DNA from: Bradyrhizobium sp. STM 3843
GTDB lineage: Bacteria > Pseudomonadota > Alphaproteobacteria > Rhizobiales > Xanthobacteraceae
Assembly: GCF_000239815.1 (NCBI RefSeq)
Contig: NZ_CAFK01000257.1
Location: 34,645-98,644, forward strand
DNA length: 64,000 nucleotides
Reading direction: 5' to 3'
In this document: positions 17,814 to 26,385 of the stretch, one piece after another
How positions within the stretch are numbered: position 1 is the stretch's first letter
Layout of the letters: every line of letters begins with the position of its first letter
Program-made: the position numbers and the translations under genes
Notes under the pieces: generated by a model
Database searches by the model: none
Told to the model about the DNA's origin: nothing
Seen by the model: only the letters and a program-made list of their open reading frames with translations

Positions 17814-18701
17814 ATGTCTGACACGGCTGCGACACTCACGCAGGACCGGCAGAAGCTGGAAATGGCGGCGCTTTCGGCGCCGGCCGTGATCTTCACGGTC
17901 GCGATGATCGCGTTTCCGGTCGTCTACACGATCTGGCTCGGCTTCCAGACCTTTTCCTCGACCGGCAAGCAGTCCTTTGCGGGCCTCGCCAATTATTCGA
18001 AGCTGGTCTCGGACATCGAGTTCTGGCACGGGCTGTGGATCACGATCGCGCTGTTCGTGCTGTCGCTGACGCTCCAGCTCGTCTTCGGCATCTGGCTCGC
18101 GTTGGTGCTGTTCCACGCCAGGCGACTGCCGGGCATCGTGCGCTCGCTGTTCATCTCGCCCTTCATGATGCCGCCGGTGGTGGCCGGCATGATGTGGCTG
18201 GTGATCCTCGATCCGTCGCTTGGCGCTGCGAACTATATCCTGCAATCGTTCGGCCTGCCACCGTCGGACTGGCTGGCCTCGCCGTCCCTGGTCATTCCGA
18301 CCGTCGCGCTGATCGACAGCTGGCAGTGGACGCCTTACGTCGCGCTGATCGTGCTGGGCGGATTGCAGTCGCTGCCGCCGAGCGTCTACGAGGCTGCACA
18401 GATCGACGGCGCATCGCCGTTCAAGACGTTCCAGCGTATCACGCTGCCGCTTCTGCTGCCGACCATCGTGACTGCGGCGATCCTGCGCAGCGTCGATCTC
18501 CTGCGCTTCTTCGACATCATCTATATCACCACCCAGGGCGGCCCGGGCAATGCGTCGAACACGCTCAACATCTACGGCTTCCGGGTCGGCTTCGAGTTCT
18601 TCAACATCGGCTATGCCAGCGCCCTGATGCTGACGCTGACGGCGATCGTGTTCGGCGCCGTGCTTGCCTTCAACCGCCTGCGCAGCGCCGTGGCGTGGTG
18701 A
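17814..18701 (+). CDS. ABC sugar transporter permease (MalF-like)
   Basis: A 295-residue inner-membrane permease starting at the ATG at 17814. It has six predicted membrane segments and the EAA loop VYEAAQIDGASPFKTFQRITLPLLLP. The pair TTQGGPGNASNTLNIYGFRVGFEF is typical of the UgpA/MalF class. It pairs with the next permease and with the ATPase encoded at 20552. Confidence 0.92.
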   Translation: MSDTAATLTQDRQKLEMAALSAPAVIFTVAMIAFPVVYTIWLGFQTFSSTGKQSFAGLANYSKLVSDIEFWHGLWITIALFVLSLTLQLVFGIWLALVLFHARRLPGIVRSLFISPFMMPPVVAGMMWLVILDPSLGAANYILQSFGLPPSDWLASPSLVIPTVALIDSWQWTPYVALIVLGGLQSLPPSVYEAAQIDGASPFKTFQRITLPLLLPTIVTAAILRSVDLLRFFDIIYITTQGGPGNASNTLNIYGFRVGFEFFNIGYASALMLTLTAIVFGAVLAFNRLRSAVAW

Positions 18702-18705
18702 CGTC

Positions 18706-19533
18706 ATGAACGATGCCGCCAACACCGACCGCTGGATCCGCTGGCTCAACACATTGCAGCTCGTGCTCGCCGGCGTGCTGATCATGGCGCCGACGGTCTG
18801 GATGGTGCTGTCCTCGTTCAAGCCATCCTTCGAGGTCACGGCCTATCCGCCGACGCTGATCTTTTCGCCGACGCTCGAAAACTATGTCGAGCTGACCAGG
18901 ACCACGCCGTTCCTCAGCTACGCGCTTAACAGCCTTGTCGTCACCGTCGGTTCGACCGCGCTCGGGTTACTGTTCGGAATTCCCGCCGCTTTCGCCGTCT
19001 CCTGGACCCGCATCTCGTGGCCGGCGATCCTGACGCTGGCCGCGCGCATGGCACCCGGGACGCTGTTCCTGCTGCCGTGGTATGTGATGTTCCGGCAAAT
19101 CGGCATGATCGGCTCCTACACTGCGCTGATCCTCAGCCACGCAGTCATTACGCTGCCGATCGTGATCTGGGTTCTGTTGCCGTCCTTCGATGCCATTCCG
19201 CGCAGTGTTTTCGAGGCGGCGCAGGTCGACGGATGCAGCGTCACGCGTATCCTCTGGCGCATTGCGATGCCGCTGGTGGCATCAGGCATTGCGGTCTCGG
19301 CGATCCTCGCCTTCGTGTTTTCGTGGAACTACTTCCTGTTTGCGCTGGTGCTCTCCAATGGCGACACCAAGACGTTGATCGCGGCAGCCTTCAACTTCAT
19401 CGGCGAAGGCTCGACGCAATGGGGCGCTCTCATGGCAGCTGCGACGCTGATCGCATTGCCGCCGCTGGTGCTGGCCGCTCTGGTTCAGCGCTGGCTGGTG
19501 TCCGGACTGACGCTCGGTGCAGTGAAAGGCTAG
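18706..19533 (+). CDS. ABC sugar transporter permease (MalG-like)
   Basis: A 275-residue permease starting 4 bases after the stop of its partner. The EAA loop is VFEAAQVDGCSVTRILWRIAMPLVASG, and a WNYFLFALVLSNGDTKTL segment is typical of MalG/UgpE proteins. It forms the channel with the 17814-18701 product. Confidence 0.92.
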   Translation: MNDAANTDRWIRWLNTLQLVLAGVLIMAPTVWMVLSSFKPSFEVTAYPPTLIFSPTLENYVELTRTTPFLSYALNSLVVTVGSTALGLLFGIPAAFAVSWTRISWPAILTLAARMAPGTLFLLPWYVMFRQIGMIGSYTALILSHAVITLPIVIWVLLPSFDAIPRSVFEAAQVDGCSVTRILWRIAMPLVASGIAVSAILAFVFSWNYFLFALVLSNGDTKTLIAAAFNFIGEGSTQWGALMAAATLIALPPLVLAALVQRWLVSGLTLGAVKG

Positions 19534-19540
19534 GTATCTG

Positions 19541-20545
19541 ATGAACGTGTCCGCCCGTCCAAATTCGGTCATGCAGGCCGCGGTCTTTCACGGCAACGAC
19601 CGCATCACCATCGAACGTGTGGCGATGCCGGACGTCGGCACTGGCGAGGTGCTGGTCCGCGTGTCGCGTACCGCGCTGTGTGGCTCGGACTTCAAGCTCT
19701 GGCACAAGGGAGCCGAGTTCACCGCCGGCCACGAGATCTTTGGCGTGGTCGAGCGGCCCGGTCACCGCCTGCATGGCCGGCGCTGCGCCGTCTACATTCC
19801 CTTGCACTGCGATCGCTGTGCAGCCTGCAAGCGCGGCGACACCCAGATGTGCCTGGAAGTCTCCAGCCTGATCGGCTGGAACAGGCCGGGCGGCTATGCC
19901 GAATATGTGCCGGTGCCGGAAAACTGCCTGCTGCCGGTGCCCGATGATATCGAGGACAGCCTCGCGCCACTTTTGCTCGACACGATCGGCACATCAGGTC
20001 ACGCCGTGCGCTTCGTCAGTCGCGTGGTGCCAGCGAACGAAGCCGGGCCAGTTCTTGTGATGGGCGCGGGGCCCGTCGGCCTTGGCGTCGTGCTGGCGCT
20101 CCGCGCGCTCGGCTATGACGATGTCTACGTCGCCGATCCCAATGCAGCGCGATTGAAGATCGCGCAATCCTTCGGCGCAAAGGCCCACCCCGTCGGCGAC
20201 ACCTCCAGGCGCTTTGAGCTGATCATGGAATGCTCGGGGGCGCATGCGGCGCGCAATCTCGGCATCGAGCTCGTACTGCCACGCGGCGCGCTGGTGCTGG
20301 TCGGCGAGAACGCCGCGCCCTGGACCATCGAGGAAGGCAAGGTCTTCCGCCGCAAGGATTTCTACATGATCCGGACCTTCTACTTCCCGGTCTCGGATTT
20401 CGAGCCAAACGTCGAGCTGCTGCGCAAGTACAAGGACGAGTACCGCGTCCTCGTCGACGGCGAGTTCGGCTTACAGACTCTGCCCGAAAATTTCGCCCGC
20501 TTCGCCAAGGGCGAACTGATCAAGCCTGTGCTGGCGTTGGGCTGA
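19541..20545 (+). CDS. Zinc-binding medium-chain dehydrogenase (sorbitol/threonine dehydrogenase type)
   Basis: A 334-residue MDR enzyme; an internal ATG at 19571 is an alternative start. It has the catalytic zinc ligands Cys in ALCGSDFK and His-Glu in AGHEIFG, plus structural-zinc cysteines in CDRCAACKRGDTQMC. The nucleotide-binding motif is GAGPVGLG. It probably oxidises a secondary alcohol of a sugar or polyol. It lies within the transporter operon, between permeases and ATPase, so it acts on the imported compound or on its product. Confidence 0.9.
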   Translation: MNVSARPNSVMQAAVFHGNDRITIERVAMPDVGTGEVLVRVSRTALCGSDFKLWHKGAEFTAGHEIFGVVERPGHRLHGRRCAVYIPLHCDRCAACKRGDTQMCLEVSSLIGWNRPGGYAEYVPVPENCLLPVPDDIEDSLAPLLLDTIGTSGHAVRFVSRVVPANEAGPVLVMGAGPVGLGVVLALRALGYDDVYVADPNAARLKIAQSFGAKAHPVGDTSRRFELIMECSGAHAARNLGIELVLPRGALVLVGENAAPWTIEEGKVFRRKDFYMIRTFYFPVSDFEPNVELLRKYKDEYRVLVDGEFGLQTLPENFARFAKGELIKPVLALG

Positions 20546-20551
20546 GCGATC

Positions 20552-21622
20552 ATGGCCTCGATCTCGATCCGCAACCTGGTCAAACGCTACGGTAATTTCA
20601 CCGTGATCCCCGATCTCAATCTGGAGATCGCTGACCACGAGTTCGTCGTCTTCGTCGGCCCGTCCGGCTGCGGCAAGTCGACCTTGCTGCGGATCATTGC
20701 CGGCCTCGAGCCGATTTCGTCCGGAGACCTCTATATCGGCGATAAGCGGGTCAATGGCGTCCGGGCCGCGCAGCGCGACATTGCGATGGTATTCCAGGAT
20801 TACGCGCTCTATCCGCACATGCGCGTCTACGACAACATGTCGTTTGCGCTGGAACTGCGGGGCACGCCGAAGGCGGAGATTGACGCTCGGGTGAAGCGCG
20901 CCGCAGCCCTGCTGCACATCGAGCCTTATCTGGACCGCAAGCCGAAGGAGCTGTCCGGTGGCCAGCGGCAGCGCGTCGCCATGGGCCGCGCCATCGTGCG
21001 CAATCCCAAGGCGTTCCTATTCGACGAGCCGCTGTCCAACCTCGACGCAAAGCTGCGCGGGCAGGTGCGCGCCGAGATCAAGGCGCTGTCACAGGAGCTG
21101 AAGACCACCATGGTCTTCGTGACCCACGACCAGATCGAGGCCATGACCATGGCCGACCGGATCGTGGTGCTCCAGAGCGGCACCATCCTGCAATACGACA
21201 CGCCGGAGACGGTTTACGAGCGGCCGGCCAACCAGTTCGTCGCCGGCTTCATTGGTTCGCCCGCCATGAACTTCTTCCCGGTCGAGTGGCGCGACGAGCG
21301 TGCGATCCTTTCGCAGGGTGCGACAGCGGTGCCGCTGGACGGCGAGACCGCAGGCCGCCTGCGTCAGCCCGGCAATGCCGTGCTCGGCATTCGCCCTGAG
21401 CATTTCGCCGTCGTGACCGACGCCGATGGCATCGCCATCAACGTCAAGCTGGTCGAGCCGCTGGGCTCGGATACGCTGCTCCACTTCGATCTCGCCAACG
21501 TCTCCGCCATCGCGCGGGTCGACCCGTCGCTGCGGCCGAAGATCGGCGATCGGCTCAGCCTCCGTCCGCAGCCGGGCAAGACGCATTTGTTCGATGCCGC
21601 CAACGGACAGGTTTTGCGGTGA
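20552..21622 (+). CDS. ABC sugar transporter ATP-binding protein (MalK/UgpC family)
   Basis: A 356-residue ATPase. Walker A is GPSGCGKST near residue 36, the signature LSGGQRQRVAMGRA is near residue 133, Walker B is AFLFDEPLSNLDAKLR, and the switch His is in VTHDQIEAM. A C-terminal TOBE regulatory domain (GIRPEHF) is present. It serves the two permeases upstream. Its stop overlaps the GTG start of the kinase gene by 4 bases. Confidence 0.93.
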   Translation: MASISIRNLVKRYGNFTVIPDLNLEIADHEFVVFVGPSGCGKSTLLRIIAGLEPISSGDLYIGDKRVNGVRAAQRDIAMVFQDYALYPHMRVYDNMSFALELRGTPKAEIDARVKRAAALLHIEPYLDRKPKELSGGQRQRVAMGRAIVRNPKAFLFDEPLSNLDAKLRGQVRAEIKALSQELKTTMVFVTHDQIEAMTMADRIVVLQSGTILQYDTPETVYERPANQFVAGFIGSPAMNFFPVEWRDERAILSQGATAVPLDGETAGRLRQPGNAVLGIRPEHFAVVTDADGIAINVKLVEPLGSDTLLHFDLANVSAIARVDPSLRPKIGDRLSLRPQPGKTHLFDAANGQVLR

Positions 21623-22578
21623 GCGCGTCGGTCAACATCGGCAATCTCTCGGCGCTGGCGGACGTCGCGTCCAAAGCCAAGCCTGTGCACGTGATCTGTC
21701 TCGGGCTGTCGGCGCTTGACCTGGTCTGGCGCGTCGACCGGCCGTTCGCGGGCGGAAGCGAGAAGATCAAGGCCGTCGAGTACGGCACGCTCGGCGGCGG
21801 CATGGCCGCCAATGCGGGCGTTGCGGTGGCAAAGCTCGGCGCGTCCGTCGCGTTCTGGGGGCGGGCAGGGAATGACGCCGCGGGTCAGGAGATGAAATCG
21901 GCCTTCGCCGCTGAAGGTGTCGACGTCGAAAACTTTCGGCTGTTTCCGGAAGGGCGCTCCTCCGTTTCAGGCGTCATCGTCGACAGTTCCGGCGAACGGC
22001 AGATCGTCAATTTCCGCGGGCTTTTCCCGGAAGCCGCGGACTGGCTTCCACTCGACGCCGTCGCGCACGCTTCGTCCGTGCTGGTCGACCCGCGCTGGGT
22101 CGAGGGCGCCGCGACGCTGTTCCGGGAAGCGCGCTCGCGCGGCATTCCGACCGTGCTCGACGGCGACGTGGCGGATCCCGACGTGTTCGAGCGGCTGCTG
22201 CCGCTGACCGACCACGCCATCTTCTCCGAGCCTGCGCTCACGGCCTTTGCCGGATCTGCGAAGGACGAGTCCCTCGCAGCGCTGGCGCGTTTCGGCTGCC
22301 GCGTCGTCGCCGTGACGCGCGGCGAGGATGGCGTGAGCTGGTACGAGAGTGGCCACCTGCACAGGCAGGCCGCCTATGCCGTCGACGTCGTCGATACCAC
22401 GGGCGCAGGCGACGTCTTCCACGGGGCCTATGCCCTGGCGATCGGCGCTGGTCTCAACGTGCGCGCCGCCATGGCGTTTTCGGCGGCCACGGCTGCCATG
22501 AAATGCCGCCACCCCGGCGGCCGCAACGGAATCCCCACCATCAACGAGTGTCTTGTATTTATGAGGACGAAGCCATGA
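21619..22578 (+). CDS. PfkB-family carbohydrate kinase
   Basis: A 319-residue ribokinase-like enzyme with a GTG start overlapping the preceding stop (GTGA). It has the N-terminal GGGMAANAGVAVAKLGA motif and the C-terminal active-site signature DTTGAGDVFHGAYA, with the catalytic Asp. It phosphorylates a sugar, keto sugar or 2-keto-3-deoxy acid in the cytoplasm. It is translationally coupled to the aldolase that follows, so its product is most likely that aldolase's substrate. Confidence 0.92.
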   Translation: MSASVNIGNLSALADVASKAKPVHVICLGLSALDLVWRVDRPFAGGSEKIKAVEYGTLGGGMAANAGVAVAKLGASVAFWGRAGNDAAGQEMKSAFAAEGVDVENFRLFPEGRSSVSGVIVDSSGERQIVNFRGLFPEAADWLPLDAVAHASSVLVDPRWVEGAATLFREARSRGIPTVLDGDVADPDVFERLLPLTDHAIFSEPALTAFAGSAKDESLAALARFGCRVVAVTRGEDGVSWYESGHLHRQAAYAVDVVDTTGAGDVFHGAYALAIGAGLNVRAAMAFSAATAAMKCRHPGGRNGIPTINECLVFMRTKP

Positions 22579-23612
22579 GAACGATTGGAAAGAACCGCGG
22601 CCTGGCACGGCTTGCTGACGCGGATGGCCACTTTCGCATGGTCGCACTAGATCAGCGGCCCCCACTGTTCGATGCCATCGCCAAGGCAAAAGGCATCACG
22701 CGGGAGCAGGTCGAATATTCCGACGTCACGGCGGCCAAGCGCCTCCTCGTCGAGAACCTTGCCCCGCATTGCAGCTCGATGCTGTTCGACCCGAACTTCG
22801 CTGTGCCTGCCGCGATCGACCTGCTGCCGCCGCGCTGCGGACTGATCATGACGCTGGAGGAGCATCGCGTCGAGGAAACCGCGGGCGGCCGCAAGTCGCG
22901 CGCGATCACCAATTGGAGCGTGGAAAAGATCCGCGCCATGGGTGGCGACGCCGTCAAGGTCCTGGCCTGGTACCGGCCGGACGCCGATGCCGCGGTGAAC
23001 GAGCACCAGAAGACGTTCGTGCGCGAGATCGGCGAGGACTGCGCCCGCCACGACATTCCCTATGTGCTCGAACTTCTGGTCTATCCGTTCCTCGGCAGCG
23101 CCAATCACACCGCCGACTACGTGGAATCGCCGGGCAAGCTTTCGGGTCTCGTCATCGACAGCGTGCGCGAGTTTGCCAAGCCCGAATACGGCGTCGATCT
23201 TCTCAAGCTGGAGAGCCCGCTTGCGGCCAACGGCCTGCCGGCCCGTGATGGCAGCGCGGAAGAAAAGGCTGCGCAGAAGGAGTTCGATGCGATCGGCGAC
23301 ATCTGCCGCGAGCGGAGCATTCCCTGGGTGTTGCTGTCGGGTGGCGCTGTGCCCGAAAAGTTCGAACGCGTGCTCGACTACTCCTATGCCGCGGGTGCGA
23401 GCGGCTTCCTGGCGGGCCGCACCATCTGGCTCGATGCCGTCCTGAAGAATTTCCCGGACCGCGCGGCGGTGTCGGCGAGCCTGCGCAAGGATGGCCTCAA
23501 TGTGCTCGAACGGCTCAGCGAGTTGACTACGGCCAAGGGCACGCCCTGGAAGGCGCGCTATCCGGTGTTCACCGATATCAAACAGGAAGGTGACTTCGCG
23601 CGCGCCTACTGA
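22575..23612 (+). CDS. LacD/YihT-family class I aldolase
   Basis: A 345-residue aldolase of the family containing tagatose-1,6-bisphosphate aldolase LacD and sulfofructose-phosphate aldolase YihT. ALDQR at 25-29, K128 (VKVLAW) and the probable Schiff-base K211 (LLKLESPL) match key LacD positions. It cleaves a phosphorylated keto sugar, usually giving dihydroxyacetone phosphate and an aldehyde. The ATG overlaps the kinase stop by 4 bases (ATGA). Kinase-aldolase coupling resembles both the tagatose and sulfoquinovose routes; the aldehyde product is not known. Confidence 0.85.
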   Translation: MRTIGKNRGLARLADADGHFRMVALDQRPPLFDAIAKAKGITREQVEYSDVTAAKRLLVENLAPHCSSMLFDPNFAVPAAIDLLPPRCGLIMTLEEHRVEETAGGRKSRAITNWSVEKIRAMGGDAVKVLAWYRPDADAAVNEHQKTFVREIGEDCARHDIPYVLELLVYPFLGSANHTADYVESPGKLSGLVIDSVREFAKPEYGVDLLKLESPLAANGLPARDGSAEEKAAQKEFDAIGDICRERSIPWVLLSGGAVPEKFERVLDYSYAAGASGFLAGRTIWLDAVLKNFPDRAAVSASLRKDGLNVLERLSELTTAKGTPWKARYPVFTDIKQEGDFARAY

Positions 23613-23651
23613 GATTATGGCGGCTCCGCGCGGTCTCGCAGGATCTGCAAC

Positions 23652-24776
23652 ATGACTGACAGCTTCACCATCCGCTCGATCGAGGCATTCTGCTATCGCT
23701 ATCCCTTGGCGACGCCGGTGGTGACGTCGTTCGGCAAAATGCTCAACCGTCCGGCCGTCTTCGTCCGCGCGGTCGACGAGGACGGTGTCGAGGGGTGGGG
23801 CGAAGCCTGGTCCAACTTTCCGGCATCGGGCGCGGAGCATCGCGCTCGGCTCGTCAATGAGGTACTTGCGCCCGGTCTCGTCGGGCGCAGGTTCGACGCG
23901 CCCGCTCAGGCGTTTGAGGCTCTTTCCAAAGGTACCGAAGTGCTCGCGCTTCAATGTGGCGAGCCCGGTCCGTTCGCACAGGCGATTTCGGGCATCGATC
24001 TGGCACTGTGGGATCTCTCGGCGCGTCGGCAGCGCCTGCCGTTGTGGCGGCTTCTCGGTGGGCAGTCGCGCAGGATCAAGGTCTATGCCAGCGGCATCAA
24101 TCCGGGCGGCGCGACGCAGACGGCCGAAGCCGCGCTCAAGCGGGGCCATCGCGCGTTGAAGCTCAAGGTCGGCTTCGGCGCAGATACCGACCTCGCCAAT
24201 CTGGCCGCGCTGCGCGGACTTGTCGGCGCCGGCATGCTCGCCGCCGATGCCAATCAGGGCTGGTCAATGGCGCAGGCGCTTCAGATGCTGCCGCGGCTTG
24301 CCGAATTCGATCTGCGCTGGTTGGAGGAGCCGATCCGCGCCGATCGGCAGCGCGAGGAATGGCGCAGTCTGCGCGCCATAGCGAAGATGCCGATTGCTGC
24401 TGGCGAAAACATTTCAAGCATCGAAGCCTTCAAGGAGGTTCTGTCCGAAAGCGTGCTTGGGGTGGTTCAGCCTGATATTGCGAAATGGGGCGGCCTCAGC
24501 CTCTGCGCCGGGCTAGCTCGCGACATCCTGGAGGCGGGCAAGACGTTTTGCCCGCACTATCTTGGCGGAGGTCTCGGCCTGCTCGCGTCCGCGCATCTTC
24601 TCGCCGGTATCGGAGGTGATGGCTGGCTGGAAGTCGATGCCAACGACAACCCGTTGCGCGATTTGTTTTGCGGCTCGATCATCAACGTGACGGAGGGTAC
24701 CGTTACACTGGGCGAAGACCCCGGGCTCGGAATAGTGCCCGATCTTCCCTCTATCGAACGCTATCGCAGCATCTAG
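23652..24776 (+). CDS. Enolase-superfamily dehydratase (mandelate racemase type)
   Basis: A 374-residue enzyme. The catalytic set of the mandelate racemase subgroup is intact: K170 and K172 (KLK), metal ligands D199, E225/E226 and E252, and the D275-H302 dyad (QPDIAKWGG and PHYLGGG). Such enzymes mostly dehydrate acid sugars to 2-keto-3-deoxy acids, or racemise. It ends the sugar operon, 39 bases after the aldolase. Its presence implies that a sugar acid is formed or imported here, perhaps through the MDR or SDR dehydrogenase. Confidence 0.88.
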   Translation: MTDSFTIRSIEAFCYRYPLATPVVTSFGKMLNRPAVFVRAVDEDGVEGWGEAWSNFPASGAEHRARLVNEVLAPGLVGRRFDAPAQAFEALSKGTEVLALQCGEPGPFAQAISGIDLALWDLSARRQRLPLWRLLGGQSRRIKVYASGINPGGATQTAEAALKRGHRALKLKVGFGADTDLANLAALRGLVGAGMLAADANQGWSMAQALQMLPRLAEFDLRWLEEPIRADRQREEWRSLRAIAKMPIAAGENISSIEAFKEVLSESVLGVVQPDIAKWGGLSLCAGLARDILEAGKTFCPHYLGGGLGLLASAHLLAGIGGDGWLEVDANDNPLRDLFCGSIINVTEGTVTLGEDPGLGIVPDLPSIERYRSI

Positions 24777-24826
24777 ACGAGAGGGAAGAGACCCTGTTGG
24801 CTTCCGGCCGCAATGGGGTGATAGAA

Positions 24827-24999
24827 ACCAAGGCAGGATCGCCGGTTCGGCTGAAGGCGACCGCGCCAATATTGCATTCTGTTCTCGCGAGGCGTTCAGC
24901 GCGGATGATAGCTGCGCCGGCGCTTGAGGACTCAACGCCGTCACGAGCCGCAGGACCATCATCGCTCATCACGAAGGATCGGGCGACGTAGTAGTTACG
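24827..24999 (-). pseudogene. Fragment of a short hypothetical protein (copy 1)
   Basis: The minus strand encodes YYVARSFVMSDDGPAARDGVE followed by residues up to GAVAFSRTGDPA. I recall similar small proteins of unknown function in Bradyrhizobium, but this was not searched. No start codon stands in the expected place, and the end runs into the 3' end region of the enolase gene. The N-terminal 30 residues recur near 58.0 kb. Confidence 0.5.
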
Positions 25000-25136
25000 C
25001 TCAGCTCCGCTCCGAGCCGACCTTTGGCGACGATCAGCGCGCAGACGGCGGCCCGTACATCCCCATCACATGCCGCGATAATCCGGTCCGCCGCTAGCTC
25101 AAGGGCATCAGGCTCGAGCTGGCGAATTTGCGAGGA
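24999..25136 (-). pseudogene. Fragment of a second short hypothetical protein
   Basis: The minus strand reads IRQLEPDALELAADRIIAACDGDVRAAVCALIVAKG without a start codon before stopping near 24970. The CDGDxRAAVxALI pattern resembles small Bradyrhizobium hypothetical proteins from memory. It is a remnant; function unknown. Confidence 0.4.
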
Positions 25137-25695
25137 AGGTGCTCGCGCGCCATGACAGGACCGTCAAACATGGTGGCTACGATCAATCCCATCGACGCAG
25201 TCTGGACGTGGTCATTCGCTCTCTCCATGACATCAGGCCGAACCAGGCCGGTTGGTCATCGAGGTGTGAACGATCGGTTGCGATTCAAACGCACGATTTG
25301 CTCACCGCATTTCAACGGCCCGTGACCCGATGCGCTGCGACCACGATCGTGCGAATGCATAATGTCCGTGGCCCCTGAAACGACAGCACGCCCGTCGACG
25401 TCATATGATCCAGCGCAGTTCGCAGCGGAGCCTGGAAGATGATCGCGACGTTGGCAGGACAGATCGCCCTTATGCTGGCGCTGCTCGCGAGGCGCGCAAC
25501 CGACATCATGAACTGCAATTTAATGGCGCCCCGGCCGCCGCGGCACTACCTCGTAATGCAGCGGGTGGCCGGTAGTAGGCGGCATCAACGCCGCACGTTC
25601 GAAACGGGCGGGCGTCGAGCATGACACCGCGCGCCGCCGAGCCTGCGCATCCGCACCGCGCGCCAAGGCGCAGCGGGGAACGTAGGACGATAGTC

Positions 25696-26376
25696 ATGAA
25701 CCGGATTCTCCTGATCGAGGACGACACCGAGACCGCCGAGGCGATCGTCGCCGAGCTCGCTGATCGCGGCTTCGAGGTGCAGTGGGCCGGCGACGGTGTC
25801 GACGGTCTCGGCCGGGCGCGTGCCTCGAGCCCCGATGCGATGATCGTCGATCGCATGCTGCCGGGGATGGATGGGCTGACTGTCATCGAGGCGTTACGTA
25901 AGGATCACGTCAGGACGCCCGTGCTGGTGTTGAGTGCGCTCGGCGCCGTGGATGACCGGGTGCGCGGGTTGCGCATGGGCGGAGACGACTATCTCACAAA
26001 GCCATTCGCGCTCGTCGAACTGGTCGCGCGCATCGAGGCGTTGCTGCGCCGACCGATCGATAGCCGTGAAACCATCTTGCATGCTGGGCCGCTCGAGCTC
26101 GACCTGATCGAGCGGACTGCGCGACGCGGCGAGCGCAGGCTCGATCTGCTGCCGCGCGAACTCCGTCTGCTCGAATACATGATGCGCCGGAACGATCAGC
26201 TGTTGACGCGCGCGATGCTGCTCGAGGAGGTCTGGAACTACAAATTCGTTCCCGCGACAACGAACCTGATCGACGTGCATATGGGTCGGCTTCGGCACAA
26301 GGTGGACGGTCCCGGAGAGACACCGCTGATCCACAACGTCCGAGGCTCCGGCTTCGTTCTGCGCTCGCGGCAATAG
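25696..26376 (+). CDS. OmpR/PhoB-family response regulator
   Basis: A 226-residue regulator, started at the ATG at 25696 because it begins MNRILLIEDDTE, the usual receiver start. Phosphoacceptor D52 (IVDRMLPGMDG) and K102 (YLTKPF) are present. The C-terminal winged helix is at about 130-226, with LDLLPRELRLLEYMMRRNDQLLTRAMLLEEVW and the final VRGSGFVL. It is encoded 9 bases before its partner kinase and probably controls the downstream efflux genes. Confidence 0.93.
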   Translation: MNRILLIEDDTETAEAIVAELADRGFEVQWAGDGVDGLGRARASSPDAMIVDRMLPGMDGLTVIEALRKDHVRTPVLVLSALGAVDDRVRGLRMGGDDYLTKPFALVELVARIEALLRRPIDSRETILHAGPLELDLIERTARRGERRLDLLPRELRLLEYMMRRNDQLLTRAMLLEEVWNYKFVPATTNLIDVHMGRLRHKVDGPGETPLIHNVRGSGFVLRSRQ

Positions 26377-26385
26377 GGGCGGGTG

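Larger units (their letters stand above)
24777..25695. other. Degraded spacer between sugar and efflux loci
   Basis: About 920 bases with no intact gene. Two fragments on the minus strand resemble short hypothetical proteins of Bradyrhizobium (24827-24999 and 24999-25136). The rest (25137-25695) shows only short, unconvincing frames; the response regulator's in-frame upstream extension from 25621 is not conserved-looking. Confidence 0.55.

Noticed and set aside
21619..23612. A sulfoquinovose (sulfo-EMP) pathway
   Set aside because: The kinase and aldolase types fit, but no sulfoquinovosidase, isomerase or sulfolactaldehyde reductase was identified, and a sugar-acid dehydratase is present instead.
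22647..24149. A 500-codon minus-strand frame opposite the aldolase and enolase genes
   Set aside because: It spans two well-supported genes on the other strand and shows no protein family features.
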